Part shown: one piece after another, positions 1 through 7,835 of the stretch
Position numbering within the stretch: position 1 is the first letter of the stretch
How the letters are laid out: each line of letters opens with the position of its first letter
Source: a virus
Length of the DNA: 63,559 nucleotides
Virus record (IMG/VR): IMGVR_UViG_3300044776_000025
Span: 1-63,559 of that record
Reading direction: 5' to 3' (one strand)
Notes under the pieces: generated by a model
What the model saw: only the letters and a program-made list of their open reading frames with translations
Told to the model about the DNA's origin: nothing
Database searches by the model: none
Position numbers and translations under genes: made by a program

Positions 1-2
1 CG

Positions 3-335
3 TCTGGGAAAGTCCTAGGGCCTGCAGTCGCAGGAAAGGCATTGACGAGTGAGGTTCCAAGGTGGTTTAACCTGACATTTAGGCTGGATGCATTACCAGC
101 ACAGCAGGGGAAGCCTGAGAGACACCTTCTATACCTTGGGAATCATGTGGATCTTGGAGCAGGGAATGCAGTTGGGTTAGGTAATACGCGGACACCTTTA
201 GATGGAGGGGATATCAAGGATGAAAGGGGACAATCAATCAGTATCATTGAGCCAGCGAGTATAGTTAGGGCTATTACACTGATTGATAAAGCTAGTGAGG
301 CGGCGTTAGAGATTATTAAAAAGCGTATAGGATAA
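3..335 (+). CDS. C-terminal part of a probable AAA/RecA-fold ATPase (Sak4-like), cut by window edge
   Basis: The frame is open from the left edge, so the N-terminus and any Walker motifs lie outside the window; 110 codons remain. The visible part runs from SGKVLGPAVAGKAL through EVPRWFNLTFRLDA to a glycine-rich stretch and a helical tail. This resembles the C-terminal half of phage AAA/RecA-like ATPases of the Sak4 type, which act with single-strand binding proteins in recombination. That reading is family knowledge applied to a fragment. An internal TTG at 42 could be taken for a start, but the conserved-looking residues before it argue against it. The next gene starts 13 bases on, after an AAGGAG ribosome site. 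Confidence 0.5.
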   Translation, partial: SGKVLGPAVAGKALTSEVPRWFNLTFRLDALPAQQGKPERHLLYLGNHVDLGAGNAVGLGNTRTPLDGGDIKDERGQSISIIEPASIVRAITLIDKASEAALEIIKKRIG

Positions 336-348
336 CAAGGAGAAAAGA

Positions 349-918
349 ATGGCAGACATTTCAGCATTGGGTGAGTTAAAGCCGGTTGAACCGTTGGATC
401 TAGAGAATTATGCAGACAATAAGGAGTTTGCAGGAATTCCTAAGGCTGGACGGTATACGGTGCAGGCACCAGATACGTTTCCACCGACTGCGTTCGGCAG
501 AACTAAAGCTGGTTCATTGTCAGCGCAGATTGATCCGAAAGTTGTGGGTCCAACCAACGAAGGTTTCACCCTCCGATTCACCAAGGTCAGTGCAAAGACC
601 TTCAAGCGAAACGGAATCACTGCTAGTCAGTTAGGGGACTATCTGCGGGCAGTGGGGATTCGTGGTAAGTTCACAGATGAGAAGGAGCTAGTTGACGCAG
701 TTGAGCAGACTGCAAATCGTGTGTATCAGGTAGATGTTGATTGGCGCGCATATAATACAAAGACTGGATATTCGTTGGAGGGTATGGAGCGGTTCCCAAG
801 CGATGGGAATGGTGGGCACCTGCCTTGGACGGAAGATCCTAACGCAAAGGATGACGATGGTAATCCAGTGCGGTTGCGTGCAAATCTGATTGTGACACGG
901 TATGTGCCACAGTCATAA
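349..918 (+). CDS. Unknown 189-residue protein, possibly ssDNA-binding
   Basis: ATG after AAGGAG. The soluble 189-residue product has no signal or membrane segment. A charged N-terminus is followed by a mixed strand/helix centre with TLRFTKVSAKTFKRNG and a C-terminal part rich in Asp, Gly and Trp (DWRAYNTKTGYSLEG, then a DDDGNP turn). I do not recognise the family. It directly follows the ATPase fragment in one operon, and phages often place a single-strand binding protein there, so an ssDNA-binding role is an inference from position only. A strong terminator hairpin lies about 70 bases downstream, so it probably ends its transcript. Confidence 0.65.
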   Translation: MADISALGELKPVEPLDLENYADNKEFAGIPKAGRYTVQAPDTFPPTAFGRTKAGSLSAQIDPKVVGPTNEGFTLRFTKVSAKTFKRNGITASQLGDYLRAVGIRGKFTDEKELVDAVEQTANRVYQVDVDWRAYNTKTGYSLEGMERFPSDGNGGHLPWTEDPNAKDDDGNPVRLRANLIVTRYVPQS

Positions 919-984
919 GATCCAGCTATACCTAGGAAGGTAGCTGTATCGCTGACGCCCTCGGCGAAACTTGGGCCTCTGGAT

Positions 985-1027
985 CTTCGCCGTTCTTCCA
1001 CTACATGACAGAACGGCACCTTTTATT
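985..1027 (+). terminator. Rho-independent terminator
   Basis: An 8-bp perfect stem (GCCGTTCT at 989-996 with AGAACGGC at 1010-1017) encloses a 13-base loop and is followed by ACCTTTTATTT. It closes the ATPase/189-residue-protein transcript. The 240-base gap after that gene has no convincing gene. Confidence 0.75.
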
Positions 1028-1144
1028 TGGCAGAGCGTAAAGGCGTAACTACGATCAATATAACGTACCTGGGAATTCTCGGGCTACTGCTAAAAGCAGT
1101 TATATTGGTACGATAGCCTACTAGGTGGGATTCCTGACCTGCCA
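1028..1144 (+). other. Structured non-coding stretch between operons
   Basis: Several complementary segments nest here: TGGCAG (1028-1033) with CTGCCA (1139-1144), AGGC (1041-1044) with GCCT (1116-1119), GTACC (1065-1069) with GGTAC (1107-1111), and an inner hairpin ACTGC/GCAGT (1086-1100). An alternative pairing GGCTA (1082-1086) with TAGCC (1114-1118) competes with one of these. It ends just before the next ribosome site. It could be a structured leader or small RNA. It is not a tRNA, because it has no T-arm and the spacing is wrong. Confidence 0.4.
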
Positions 1145-1158
1145 CCATATGGAGATAT

Positions 1159-1716
1159 ATGACAATCATTGAATTAATGATAGAAGTTAGGGACCAATAT
1201 CCAGCAGATTGGACTCATGAGGATCGTGGTAAGTATCTAAATCAGGTCGCATGGGAGATGCAGCAAGTGGGATTCCCAACAATGGGACTCCTTGCTAAGC
1301 CAAGTGGGAATAATTGTCCAAGTCCTACTGGAACATTGTGTTCATGTGACTTTCTAGTCGAGCGTAATACCATGAATGGATATGATGTTCTAGTCAATGA
1401 GACTATCCCATTCTGGCCTGGATTTGACCATCCATCTGATAACTTTGCGGGCAGCCCTGAGCGATGGGTAGCACCTGTTGATCCTGGGTCCACACCGCCA
1501 CAACCACCGGAGCCACCAACCATGCCTGATTTAGAGCCTAGAGTTGCAGCGTTAGAGACACTATTTCAAGAAGTTTTACATCAGATTGGTATTCTGAATC
1601 AACAATTAGCGAACCTTACCACTGATGTCAACAGACCACTTGAAGCTGTTGGAAGAACTGGGAGTGCTCTTGGTCATCGTCATGATGTCCAGGTAGATGT
1701 GCGGAGGAAGAGTTAA
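1159..1716 (+). CDS. Unknown protein with Pro-rich linker and C-terminal coiled coil
   Basis: ATG preceded by GGAGATAT. 185 residues in three parts: a compact N-terminal domain of about 110 residues with several Cys (around residues 54-66) and many Trp; a proline linker (PGSTPPQPPEPPTMPD, about 112-127); and a C-terminal leucine-rich segment from about 130 that looks like a coiled coil, ending in a basic tail. This layout is common in proteins that multimerise through the tail. The family is not recognised. It heads a run of tightly overlapped genes: its TAA overlaps the next ATG. Confidence 0.65.
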   Translation: MTIIELMIEVRDQYPADWTHEDRGKYLNQVAWEMQQVGFPTMGLLAKPSGNNCPSPTGTLCSCDFLVERNTMNGYDVLVNETIPFWPGFDHPSDNFAGSPERWVAPVDPGSTPPQPPEPPTMPDLEPRVAALETLFQEVLHQIGILNQQLANLTTDVNRPLEAVGRTGSALGHRHDVQVDVRRKS

Positions 1717-1835
1717 TGGACACCATAGTTATAACCAATTTTGGGTCTATCGCTATTGATGGAATGTCTTTAATAATTGGAGCAATATTGGGTGGCGTAC
1801 TTATGTTTGGAGTTTTCTTTTTGAGGGTGAAGTAA
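1716..1835 (+). CDS. 39-residue single-pass membrane protein
   Basis: Starts in a TAATG overlap with the gene before and ends in a TAATG overlap with the next, which supports real translation. After a polar N-terminus there is one hydrophobic span (SLIIGAILGGVLMFGVFFL) and a short basic end (RVK). Function unknown; size and shape would suit a small holin-like or accessory membrane protein, but nothing shows this. Confidence 0.6.
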   Translation: MDTIVITNFGSIAIDGMSLIIGAILGGVLMFGVFFLRVK

Positions 1836-1924
1836 TGTGGAAACAATTTGGAATATGGTTGCTAAGAAATGTCATCGAGGATGTGGTTAAGGAAATCCTT
1901 GACACTAAGAAAGATAATGAGTAA
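1835..1924 (+). CDS. 29-residue charged microprotein
   Basis: TAATG overlaps at both ends put it in the same operon. The product starts MWKQFGIWLLRN and continues as a strongly charged amphipathic helix ending DTKKDNE. No family recognised. Its exact fit between two overlapping genes is the main support. Confidence 0.5.
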   Translation: MWKQFGIWLLRNVIEDVVKEILDTKKDNE

Positions 1925-2343
1925 TGGCAGGATTCCTAACACCACTTGAGCTTGAATATCTTGATGGTCACTTATGGAAAGTGACCTCTCCGTTTGAATA
2001 TTGTATAGGATCGGCTGATAGCACCATTAAAGTGGTGATTCCAACAGGATTCTTTACTGATTTTGCATCGGTCCCAAGGGTTCTGTGGAGTTTATTTCCA
2101 CCTACTGGTGTATATGGTAAAGCAGCAGTAGTCCATGATTGGTTATACCAGACTCCATCTCTAACTGATTATGATTTTAAAGATCCTGCTGAATCCTGGG
2201 ATATAACACGAAAGGAATGTGATGATATCCTAAAGGAAGCAATGGAAGTCCTAACAGTAGGGTTATGGACATGTAGGATGGTTTATAGTGGGGTTAGAAT
2301 GGGTGGATGGAAGCCTTGGAATGAATATAGGTCGAAAGGATAA
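1924..2343 (+). CDS. DUF1353 family protein
   Basis: 139 residues with the hallmark DUF1353 core: GFFTDFASVPR at about 40-50, an aromatic/proline run (LWSLFPPTGVYGKAA), then VVHDWLYQT and the acidic helix RKECDDILKEAM. DUF1353 proteins are small phage/prophage proteins of unknown biochemical function. The length is normal for the family. It starts in a TAATG overlap; the next gene starts one base after its stop. Confidence 0.85.
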   Translation: MAGFLTPLELEYLDGHLWKVTSPFEYCIGSADSTIKVVIPTGFFTDFASVPRVLWSLFPPTGVYGKAAVVHDWLYQTPSLTDYDFKDPAESWDITRKECDDILKEAMEVLTVGLWTCRMVYSGVRMGGWKPWNEYRSKG

Positions 2344-2344
2344 C

Positions 2345-2614
2345 ATGAGTGAACCAGTCATTACACATGCAACAGCATCTGTGGATGAAATTTTTAATAT
2401 CATATCAGCATTAGAGCCGGTTTTGATGGAAGCTACAACAAATAGGGGACATGCGATTATTGCGTGCTTGTCTATTGCGGTGTCGCTGCAGAATCCTAAT
2501 GTAACTCCTGAGCAGTTGCATGATGCAGTGGATGGAGCTAGTAAGTGGATCTGTTTGTTTTTGAGTGAGCAGGAGCTGGAAGGGGCTGGGATTCCTAAGG
2601 AGAAGTTGAATTAA
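2345..2614 (+). CDS. Unknown 89-residue helical protein
   Basis: ATG one base after the DUF1353 stop (TAACATG); this start is preferred over an in-frame ATG at 2288 that would overlap the previous gene by 56 bases. The product is mainly helical and acidic: a leading EPVITHATASVDEIF, a central GHAIIACLSIAVSL helix, then a second helix and a Lys-ending tail. No family recognised. Confidence 0.65.
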   Translation: MSEPVITHATASVDEIFNIISALEPVLMEATTNRGHAIIACLSIAVSLQNPNVTPEQLHDAVDGASKWICLFLSEQELEGAGIPKEKLN

Positions 2615-2754
2615 TGTTGACAATGGGGCAGCTATTGGCATCAGTTAGACAGCTTAGGATGAAGATCGCATTGAAGCGTAGGGAATTGACTGACCCTAAG
2701 ACTATTGAATTTGTTGATGAAATAGAGCATGATCTTGAGGCGATGGAGGATTAA
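2614..2754 (+). CDS. 46-residue helical microprotein
   Basis: Fits exactly between neighbours with TAATG overlaps on both sides. The product is a basic helix (QLLASVRQLRMKIALKRREL) followed by an acidic helix ending LEAMED. Too short for family recognition; possibly a partner or regulator of an adjacent protein. Confidence 0.55.
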   Translation: MLTMGQLLASVRQLRMKIALKRRELTDPKTIEFVDEIEHDLEAMED

Positions 2755-3224
2755 TGGCTGTTAGTGAAAAATGGGACCGTCGTTTCCTGGAACTTGCAAA
2801 GCATGTATCTACATGGTCAAAAGACCCATCCACAAAGGTTGGAGTGGCTCTTGTTAATGATTTGCAGCAGGTTGTTGGATTGGGGTTTAATGGATTTGCA
2901 AGGGGAATTGCAGATACTGACGAACGGTTGAATGATCGGGAGTTGAAGTATAAACTTGTGGTCCACGCCGAGGTCAATGCGTTATTGCAGGCTGGACATG
3001 CAGCTAGAGGATCGACATTATATATCTATCCATCCTTCATGTTGCCACCTATCTGTCATGACTGTTGCAAGGCTGCGATTCAGGCGGGAGTGAAGGGGAT
3101 TGTAGGATATTATCCTAATGAGAGTGATCCTAGGGTGCAGCGATGGAAGGATTCCATTGCAATTGCTAAAGGAATGTGGGAAGAAGCAGGGAAGTTTACT
3201 AGGGCATATACTGAAGGGCAATAA
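2754..3224 (+). CDS. Deoxycytidylate (dCMP) deaminase
   Basis: 156 residues. The zinc-dependent cytidine/deoxycytidylate deaminase signature is complete: HAEVNALL (H71, E73) and PPICHDC (C101, C104). The N-terminal DPSTKVGVALVN and GFNGFARG stretches are typical of dCMP deaminases rather than free-base deaminases. The reaction converts dCMP to dUMP, feeding dTMP synthesis. No thymidylate synthase is in this window. It lies among DNA modification and polymerase genes, consistent with control of the dNTP pool. It overlaps both neighbours by TAATG. Confidence 0.88.
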   Translation: MAVSEKWDRRFLELAKHVSTWSKDPSTKVGVALVNDLQQVVGLGFNGFARGIADTDERLNDRELKYKLVVHAEVNALLQAGHAARGSTLYIYPSFMLPPICHDCCKAAIQAGVKGIVGYYPNESDPRVQRWKDSIAIAKGMWEEAGKFTRAYTEGQ

Positions 3225-3349
3225 TGACTGATATTAATGTAAATACACCGGATATTGTCAAGGGTTGGCTGCTGTTTGTGGCAGTATCGTTTGGATTCGT
3301 TGCTGGTTTCATGTTTGGAGTATTACTAGTGGTGATTGGTGGCTCCTAA
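3224..3349 (+). CDS. 41-residue single-pass membrane protein
   Basis: Starts in a TAATG overlap with the deaminase gene. A polar 15-residue N-terminus is followed by about 24 hydrophobic residues (GWLLFVAVSFGFVAGFMFGV and on). Its end overlaps the next gene by 14 bases. Function unknown. Confidence 0.6.
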   Translation: MTDINVNTPDIVKGWLLFVAVSFGFVAGFMFGVLLVVIGGS

Positions 3350-3812
3350 ACAGAAGCCGGGACGGTCTAAACAGGATTATTGCACTCCTCCAGACTTTCT
3401 GGAAGCTGTCCAAAAGAGATTACAGGAGGAATTCACCTGGGATCTTGCGGCCTCTAAAGAGAATGCTATAGCTGACCATTTCTATACAGAAGAAGATAAT
3501 TCTTTAATTCAGGATTGGTCTGCATTAGCAGGATGGTTATGGTGTAATCCACCATTCGGACACATTGCTCCTTGGGTTGAGAAGGCTGCATGTAACAGTA
3601 ATGATGGTGCAAAGATTGCAATGTTGGTTCCAGCCTCAGTTGGTGCTAATTGGTGGTTAGAATGGGTTGATGATATTGCATATGTGTTATTTTTGAACGG
3701 CAGATTGACATTTAGTGGGGAAACCACCCCATATCCCAAGGATTGTGCTTTATTATTATACACACCCTTCATTCGACGTGGTTACGACATTTGGAGTTGG
3801 AGTGCTAAATAA
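3336..3812 (+). CDS. Phage Dam-type DNA N6-adenine methyltransferase
   Basis: 158 residues starting at TTG (MVAPKQKPGRSKQDYCTPPDF). The order SKQDYCTPPDF, FTWDLAAS, then WLWCNPPFGHIAPWVEK matches the short phage N6-adenine methyltransferase (Dam) family; NPPF is the catalytic (D/N)PP(Y/F) motif. It methylates adenine N6 in DNA using S-adenosylmethionine, and in phages usually protects against host restriction. The length is normal for this minimal family, which lacks a long target-recognition domain. The TTG start is inferred because it sits at the right distance before the first conserved residues. Confidence 0.85.
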   Translation: MVAPKQKPGRSKQDYCTPPDFLEAVQKRLQEEFTWDLAASKENAIADHFYTEEDNSLIQDWSALAGWLWCNPPFGHIAPWVEKAACNSNDGAKIAMLVPASVGANWWLEWVDDIAYVLFLNGRLTFSGETTPYPKDCALLLYTPFIRRGYDIWSWSAK

Positions 3813-4212
3813 ACCAGAAAGTAAGCACTGGCGTACAATGCGATGTCGGGCTAGAAAGATTTGGGCTGCTATAAACGGTCCGATCCCTAAAGGCTATGTG
3901 ATCCATCATAGGGACGGTGATTTTACAAACAACGATATATCAAATCTATCTTGCATGACTACAAAGGAGCATGGAATCATACACCATGCCGGACCGGAAT
4001 ATCATATTCCCAGACATAATAGACCTAACCGTAAGAAATACATGCAAGAGTATTATAACACAGCTAGAAAGCAACCAGCTATTTGTGTTATTTGCAAGCA
4101 AACTTTCTTAGCGGATAAGTATAATGAACAGCTTACTTGTTCTCATTCATGTGGAACAAAATTGTTCTGGGTTAAAAGGAAAAATGTCTCTAGCGAAACC
4201 AGATTTTTGTAA
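3802..4212 (+). CDS. HNH homing-type endonuclease with zinc motif
   Basis: The GTG at 3802 is chosen: it overlaps the methyltransferase stop and follows GGAGTTGGA. An upstream ATG at 3715 would overlap nearly 100 bases. About 136 residues: an NUMOD/HNH-like core with GYVIHHRDGDFTNND at 31-45 and the second His pair in EHGIIHH, then a basic linker and a Cys pair set (CVICK, TCSHSCG). HNH proteins of this form are free-standing homing endonucleases common in phage genomes. Its position wedged between methyltransferase and polymerase, overlapping both, fits a mobile gene captured in the operon. Confidence 0.8.
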   Translation: MLNKPESKHWRTMRCRARKIWAAINGPIPKGYVIHHRDGDFTNNDISNLSCMTTKEHGIIHHAGPEYHIPRHNRPNRKKYMQEYYNTARKQPAICVICKQTFLADKYNEQLTCSHSCGTKLFWVKRKNVSSETRFL

Positions 4213-6925
4213 GGGCTGTATAGGATATAGTTGGAGTTGTAAGGAATACGTTCCAGCGTCTGGAACTGGGGATAATGGTGTCTTAGTAATCGCGGAGGCA
4301 GCAGGTGAGCATGAAACGAAAGAGGGTATGCCGCTGGTTGGTAAGGCTGGCTACTACCTTTGGCAGAATCTTGCAAGGGTGGGGATTGAACGTGAAGGAT
4401 TCAGAATTCACAACGTCCTAAGTTGTAGACCACCGAACAATAAACTCGCTAAAGAAAGTTATGAAGAAAACGTTATATCGTATTGTAGTCCTTTGCTTGA
4501 TGGAACTATTACAGATCAACAAGAAAGGTGCCGAAAGAGTGGCAAGCACTTTGTCATTGTTACCCTCGGGCGAATAGCGTTCAAACGCATCATGGGAATT
4601 AATGATAAACATCCCATCATGCGACAGGATTACATAGGATATCCATTCTGGAGTGATCAATATAAGTGTTGGGTCCTAGCAGCGGATCATCCCTCTTATT
4701 TAATGAGGGGGAATAATCATCTTATTCCAGTGTTGCAATTCGTGTTCAAAAGGGCACTTGAAATTGCAGATAATGGCCTAGTACTTGATACACATGAGTA
4801 TTTACTTGATCCAGCTCCTGAGACATTTGCACAGTGGGTTCATGATTATGAGCATGCCTGGACAGAGGACCCAAAGAATATAGTTCTATCCTATGATATT
4901 GAGACTCCATATAAGCAAGGGCTAGGGGAGGACGAACTTGCAAAAGAGGATGGTGAGGATTATAACATCCTTAGATGTTCTTTCGCATATAGACCAAATC
5001 AAGCTGTTAGTGTTCCTTGGCGGGCTGAGTATCGACCATATCTTGAGGAATTATTCTCATCCCCAGGAACTAAGGTTGGTTGGAACTCTAGTGCATATGA
5101 TGATCCTCGTATTATCACCCAGATGCCTATCCACGGAGACCGTATGGATGCAATGCTATGCTGGCACGTCCTCAACTCCGCCCTCGATAAGTCTTTGGGA
5201 TTCGTCACGCCATTTTACGTTCAATCTACCAGTCTCTGGAAGCATCTGAGCGATTCAGAGCCTGCGTTCTACAATGCTAAGGATGCGGACATGGCACTTA
5301 GGAACTTCCTTGGGATTCGCAGGGATCTCATTAAGAACAAGTTATGGGATGTTCTTGATAAGCATGTTGTCCAGTTGAATCGAGTGCTAACTTATATGAG
5401 TGAACGGGGTGTCCTGCTTGATGGTGAGATGCGTCGTGAAGCTGAGACGAAGTTGCAGGATTTACTGGATGTAACTGAGATTTGTATGGAAGCAGCAGTG
5501 CCACAGGCTGCTAGGAAGTTGAAGATCTATAAGAAGCAGCCTAAGGATACAACTGGGATGCATGAGGTTCCTGCTGAGACATTTGTTAAGGCTTGTCTCC
5601 TATGTGGTGAACTTAAACCTAAGAAGAATCATGCAGTTCTATGTAATGGAGAACTTGGAAAGGTTGCATTTCCAACCATTCATTGGGCAAAACCTCTAGA
5701 ATTCAAGGTATCAAAGCTAGGATTAAGTAATTATCAGGCAGTCTTGCGGCATCAGGCAATCGTTGATAGGAAGAAGCAGAAAGTGACGTTTGATGAGTCA
5801 GCACTAATGAAGCTGATGAAAACGTATCCTAATGATCCTCTATATCCTAAGATTTTGGAGCACCGTGAGTATCAGAAACTTTTATCAACCTACATTGGAG
5901 TAACTCAAGATAATGGCACGATTAGAGGCGGAATGCCAGTGGGCAGAGATGGAAGAATTCATACACTTTTTACTCACAACCCGTCTACGCTCAGGCTCGC
6001 AAGTCAGAATCCGAATCTCCAAAACTTGCCACGGCCCAAGGGTTCAGATGACTTGGCGACCATCATTCGCAATCTCATCGTCGCACAAGAAGGTTGTACC
6101 TTCACAGCACGAGATTATAGTGGTATCGAAGCAGTCCTAGTTGGATACTTCGCCTGTGCTCCAAAGTACATCAGATTAGCCAAAATTGATGTGCATAGCT
6201 TCTATACAGCTTATGCCTTGAATTCATTGGATGGTAGAGTGGCAACGGCTGATCTTCCAGATGCTACATGGCCAGATGAGAAGCTTATCCCTCACCTTGC
6301 AGCCATTAAGAAGGAATTCAAGAAGGATAGAAATGAGCTTTACAAACATCTAGTGCATGGTGGGAACTTCGCTCAGACTCCAAAGGGGGCTGCGGAGAAA
6401 ATCTTCAAGGAGACTGGAATTGAGTTTCCAGTTAAGAAGATTGCTCATGTTATGGATGTCTATATGGAGCTGTTTCCTGAGATTCGCAGATGGCATCAGA
6501 CATTACTAGCACAAGCGGAGAAGGATGGGTTCTTGAGGAATCCATTTGGGTATGTTCATAGATTCTATAAGGTTTATAGTTATACAAAGGAATATGGTAA
6601 ATGGATTAGGAAGCCAGGAGAAGATGCCAATAGAGTCATTGCATTCCTCCCTCAATCGACGGCGGCAGGAATCATTAAAGAAGCTCTACTCAGACTATAC
6701 TTTAACAGATTCGACGACGCTGGACAGTATCTCAGGTTACAGGTGCATGATGAAATCTTCTCCGAAGTACCTGAGGCGCTGGTTGATTCAGTTGATGGAA
6801 TTAAGAAGCAAGAAATGGAGAAGCCAATCGTTGCCCTACCTCTTCCAGCGAGTTATGGCATGGGACAATACTTGAGTATTGACACCGAATCCAAACAAGG
6901 GTACCGCTGGGGTACCATGAAATGA
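4184..6925 (+). CDS. Uracil-DNA glycosylase / family A DNA polymerase fusion
   Basis: ATG at 4184 after AAAAGGA. 913 residues. The N-terminal ~190 residues look like a family 4/5 uracil-DNA glycosylase: Cys-rich start (CKGCIGYSWSC), VLVIAEAAGEHETKEGMPLVGKAG, HNVLSCRPPNNK and a late HPSYLMRG. Then a 3'-5' exonuclease: exo I SYDIET near 236, KVGWNSSAYDD, and NAKDADMALR. The polymerase has motif A ARDYSGIE near 643, an O-helix region with KHLVHGGNF near 720, and motif C LQVHDEI near 853. No 5'-3' exonuclease domain. It is the replicative polymerase. The glycosylase would scan or repair uracil, which matters next to a dCMP deaminase that makes dUMP. Family A polymerases with such an N-terminal domain occur in some phages. 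Confidence 0.88.
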   Translation: MSLAKPDFCKGCIGYSWSCKEYVPASGTGDNGVLVIAEAAGEHETKEGMPLVGKAGYYLWQNLARVGIEREGFRIHNVLSCRPPNNKLAKESYEENVISYCSPLLDGTITDQQERCRKSGKHFVIVTLGRIAFKRIMGINDKHPIMRQDYIGYPFWSDQYKCWVLAADHPSYLMRGNNHLIPVLQFVFKRALEIADNGLVLDTHEYLLDPAPETFAQWVHDYEHAWTEDPKNIVLSYDIETPYKQGLGEDELAKEDGEDYNILRCSFAYRPNQAVSVPWRAEYRPYLEELFSSPGTKVGWNSSAYDDPRIITQMPIHGDRMDAMLCWHVLNSALDKSLGFVTPFYVQSTSLWKHLSDSEPAFYNAKDADMALRNFLGIRRDLIKNKLWDVLDKHVVQLNRVLTYMSERGVLLDGEMRREAETKLQDLLDVTEICMEAAVPQAARKLKIYKKQPKDTTGMHEVPAETFVKACLLCGELKPKKNHAVLCNGELGKVAFPTIHWAKPLEFKVSKLGLSNYQAVLRHQAIVDRKKQKVTFDESALMKLMKTYPNDPLYPKILEHREYQKLLSTYIGVTQDNGTIRGGMPVGRDGRIHTLFTHNPSTLRLASQNPNLQNLPRPKGSDDLATIIRNLIVAQEGCTFTARDYSGIEAVLVGYFACAPKYIRLAKIDVHSFYTAYALNSLDGRVATADLPDATWPDEKLIPHLAAIKKEFKKDRNELYKHLVHGGNFAQTPKGAAEKIFKETGIEFPVKKIAHVMDVYMELFPEIRRWHQTLLAQAEKDGFLRNPFGYVHRFYKVYSYTKEYGKWIRKPGEDANRVIAFLPQSTAAGIIKEALLRLYFNRFDDAGQYLRLQVHDEIFSEVPEALVDSVDGIKKQEMEKPIVALPLPASYGMGQYLSIDTESKQGYRWGTMK

Positions 6926-7281
6926 TCATTGCTGAATGTCACCCAGAACGCCCAGGATTTGCTCGTAATATGTGTAAACCATGTTATCAAAGATGGTGGC
7001 GTAATGTTAGCAAACCAACATATTATGCCGATATGAATGCCAAGATTAAATATGGTTTATTACCTATAGAGAGGGACCAACTCTTGGCTAATGGCATATG
7101 TAATGCTTGTGGAGCCAAACCCAAAAAGACCAAACTACGTAACTTGGTCATAGATCATGATCATACAACCGGCAAAGTTCGCGGTGTATTATGCAGACGT
7201 TGTAACGTTTTATTAGCGGTTTTTGAGAATCCAAAGTGGCGTAATATATTTACTGATTACCTTGAGGGGAGCATGCATTGA
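6922..7281 (+). CDS. Recombination endonuclease VII (T4 gp49-like)
   Basis: 119 residues, overlapping the polymerase stop by ATGA. It has the endonuclease VII zinc site and His-Me-finger core: C60-x2-C63, then VIDHDHTTGKVRG (77-88) and C91-x2-C94; an extra CHPE...MCKPC cluster lies at the N-terminus. The family resolves branched DNA (Holliday junctions, Y-junctions) before packaging. It is shorter than T4 gp49 because the C-terminal dimer domain is absent; such short versions are common in phages. Confidence 0.88.
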   Translation: MIIAECHPERPGFARNMCKPCYQRWWRNVSKPTYYADMNAKIKYGLLPIERDQLLANGICNACGAKPKKTKLRNLVIDHDHTTGKVRGVLCRRCNVLLAVFENPKWRNIFTDYLEGSMH

Positions 7282-7286
7282 TTAGT

Positions 7287-7424
7287 ATGTCTACGTTTCC
7301 GTATATTGTTGGGATATTAGACTTATGTGCAGCCATTGTTTATGGTATCAATAAGCAATGGGCACTTGCAATGACTTGGTTCTTCTATTGTCTAGCTTGT
7401 TTTGCGCTTGGGAGTGTGAAGTAA
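7287..7424 (+). CDS. 45-residue membrane protein, two hydrophobic segments
   Basis: ATG 5 bases after the endonuclease VII stop, with GAGGGGAGC upstream; ends in a TAATG overlap. Two hydrophobic spans (FPYIVGILDLCAAIVYG and LAMTWFFYCLACFALG) are split by NKQW, giving a small hairpin membrane protein. Unknown function. Confidence 0.6.
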   Translation: MSTFPYIVGILDLCAAIVYGINKQWALAMTWFFYCLACFALGSVK

Positions 7425-7585
7425 TGCCATTATATGAATATGTTTGTAACAAGTGTGTGAAGATTGATGAGAAGTTATTCAAAAAGCTTGAGGTTGCCTC
7501 TAAGACAATTAGGTGTACAGATCCTAAGTGTGATGGTAAGATGTTGAGGCAGGCTCCAACCTGCTCATTTGTGATAAGGAAGTAA
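7424..7585 (+). CDS. FmdB-like zinc ribbon protein
   Basis: 53 residues beginning MPLYEYVCNKC, the signature of the FmdB/putative regulatory zinc-ribbon family, with the second knuckle CTDPKC and a conserved ending. FmdB-type proteins are small, of uncertain function, and bind one zinc. It starts in a TAATG overlap and is part of the replication operon. Confidence 0.8.
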   Translation: MPLYEYVCNKCVKIDEKLFKKLEVASKTIRCTDPKCDGKMLRQAPTCSFVIRK

Positions 7586-7586
7586 G

Positions 7587-7835
7587 ATGCCATACATCAA
7601 ATCCAGCCTGCGGGCGGGGATGTGTAATTGTGGGCACATAATCCCCATTAATGCAGGTGAACTTAACTATGCCATCACCGATTATTGTATTGGATATGTA
7701 AAGGAGAAGGGACTCTCTTATCAAACCATCAATGATATAATGGGGGCGCTGGAGGGGGCGAAGGCAGAGTTCTACAGGCGGGTGGCGGTCCCCTATGAGG
7801 AAACTAAAATCAAGGAGAATGGAGATGTATATTGA
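7587..7835 (+). CDS. DUF6899-like small protein
   Basis: 82 residues. The order MPYIK..., GELNYAITDYCIGYVK, GLSYQTINDIMGALEGAKAE, FYRRVAVPYEE, KIKENGDVY matches the conserved phage/metagenome family I know as DUF6899. Function unknown; it often occurs near MazG and nucleotide metabolism genes, as here. A variant CNCGH replaces the usual N-terminal linker. ATG one base after the FmdB stop. Confidence 0.8.
   Translation: MPYIKSSLRAGMCNCGHIIPINAGELNYAITDYCIGYVKEKGLSYQTINDIMGALEGAKAEFYRRVAVPYEETKIKENGDVY

Noticed and set aside
1028-1144. tRNA reading of the structured gap
   Set aside because: The end CTGCCACCA looks tRNA-like, but the length, missing T-arm and wrong arm spacing exclude a tRNA.
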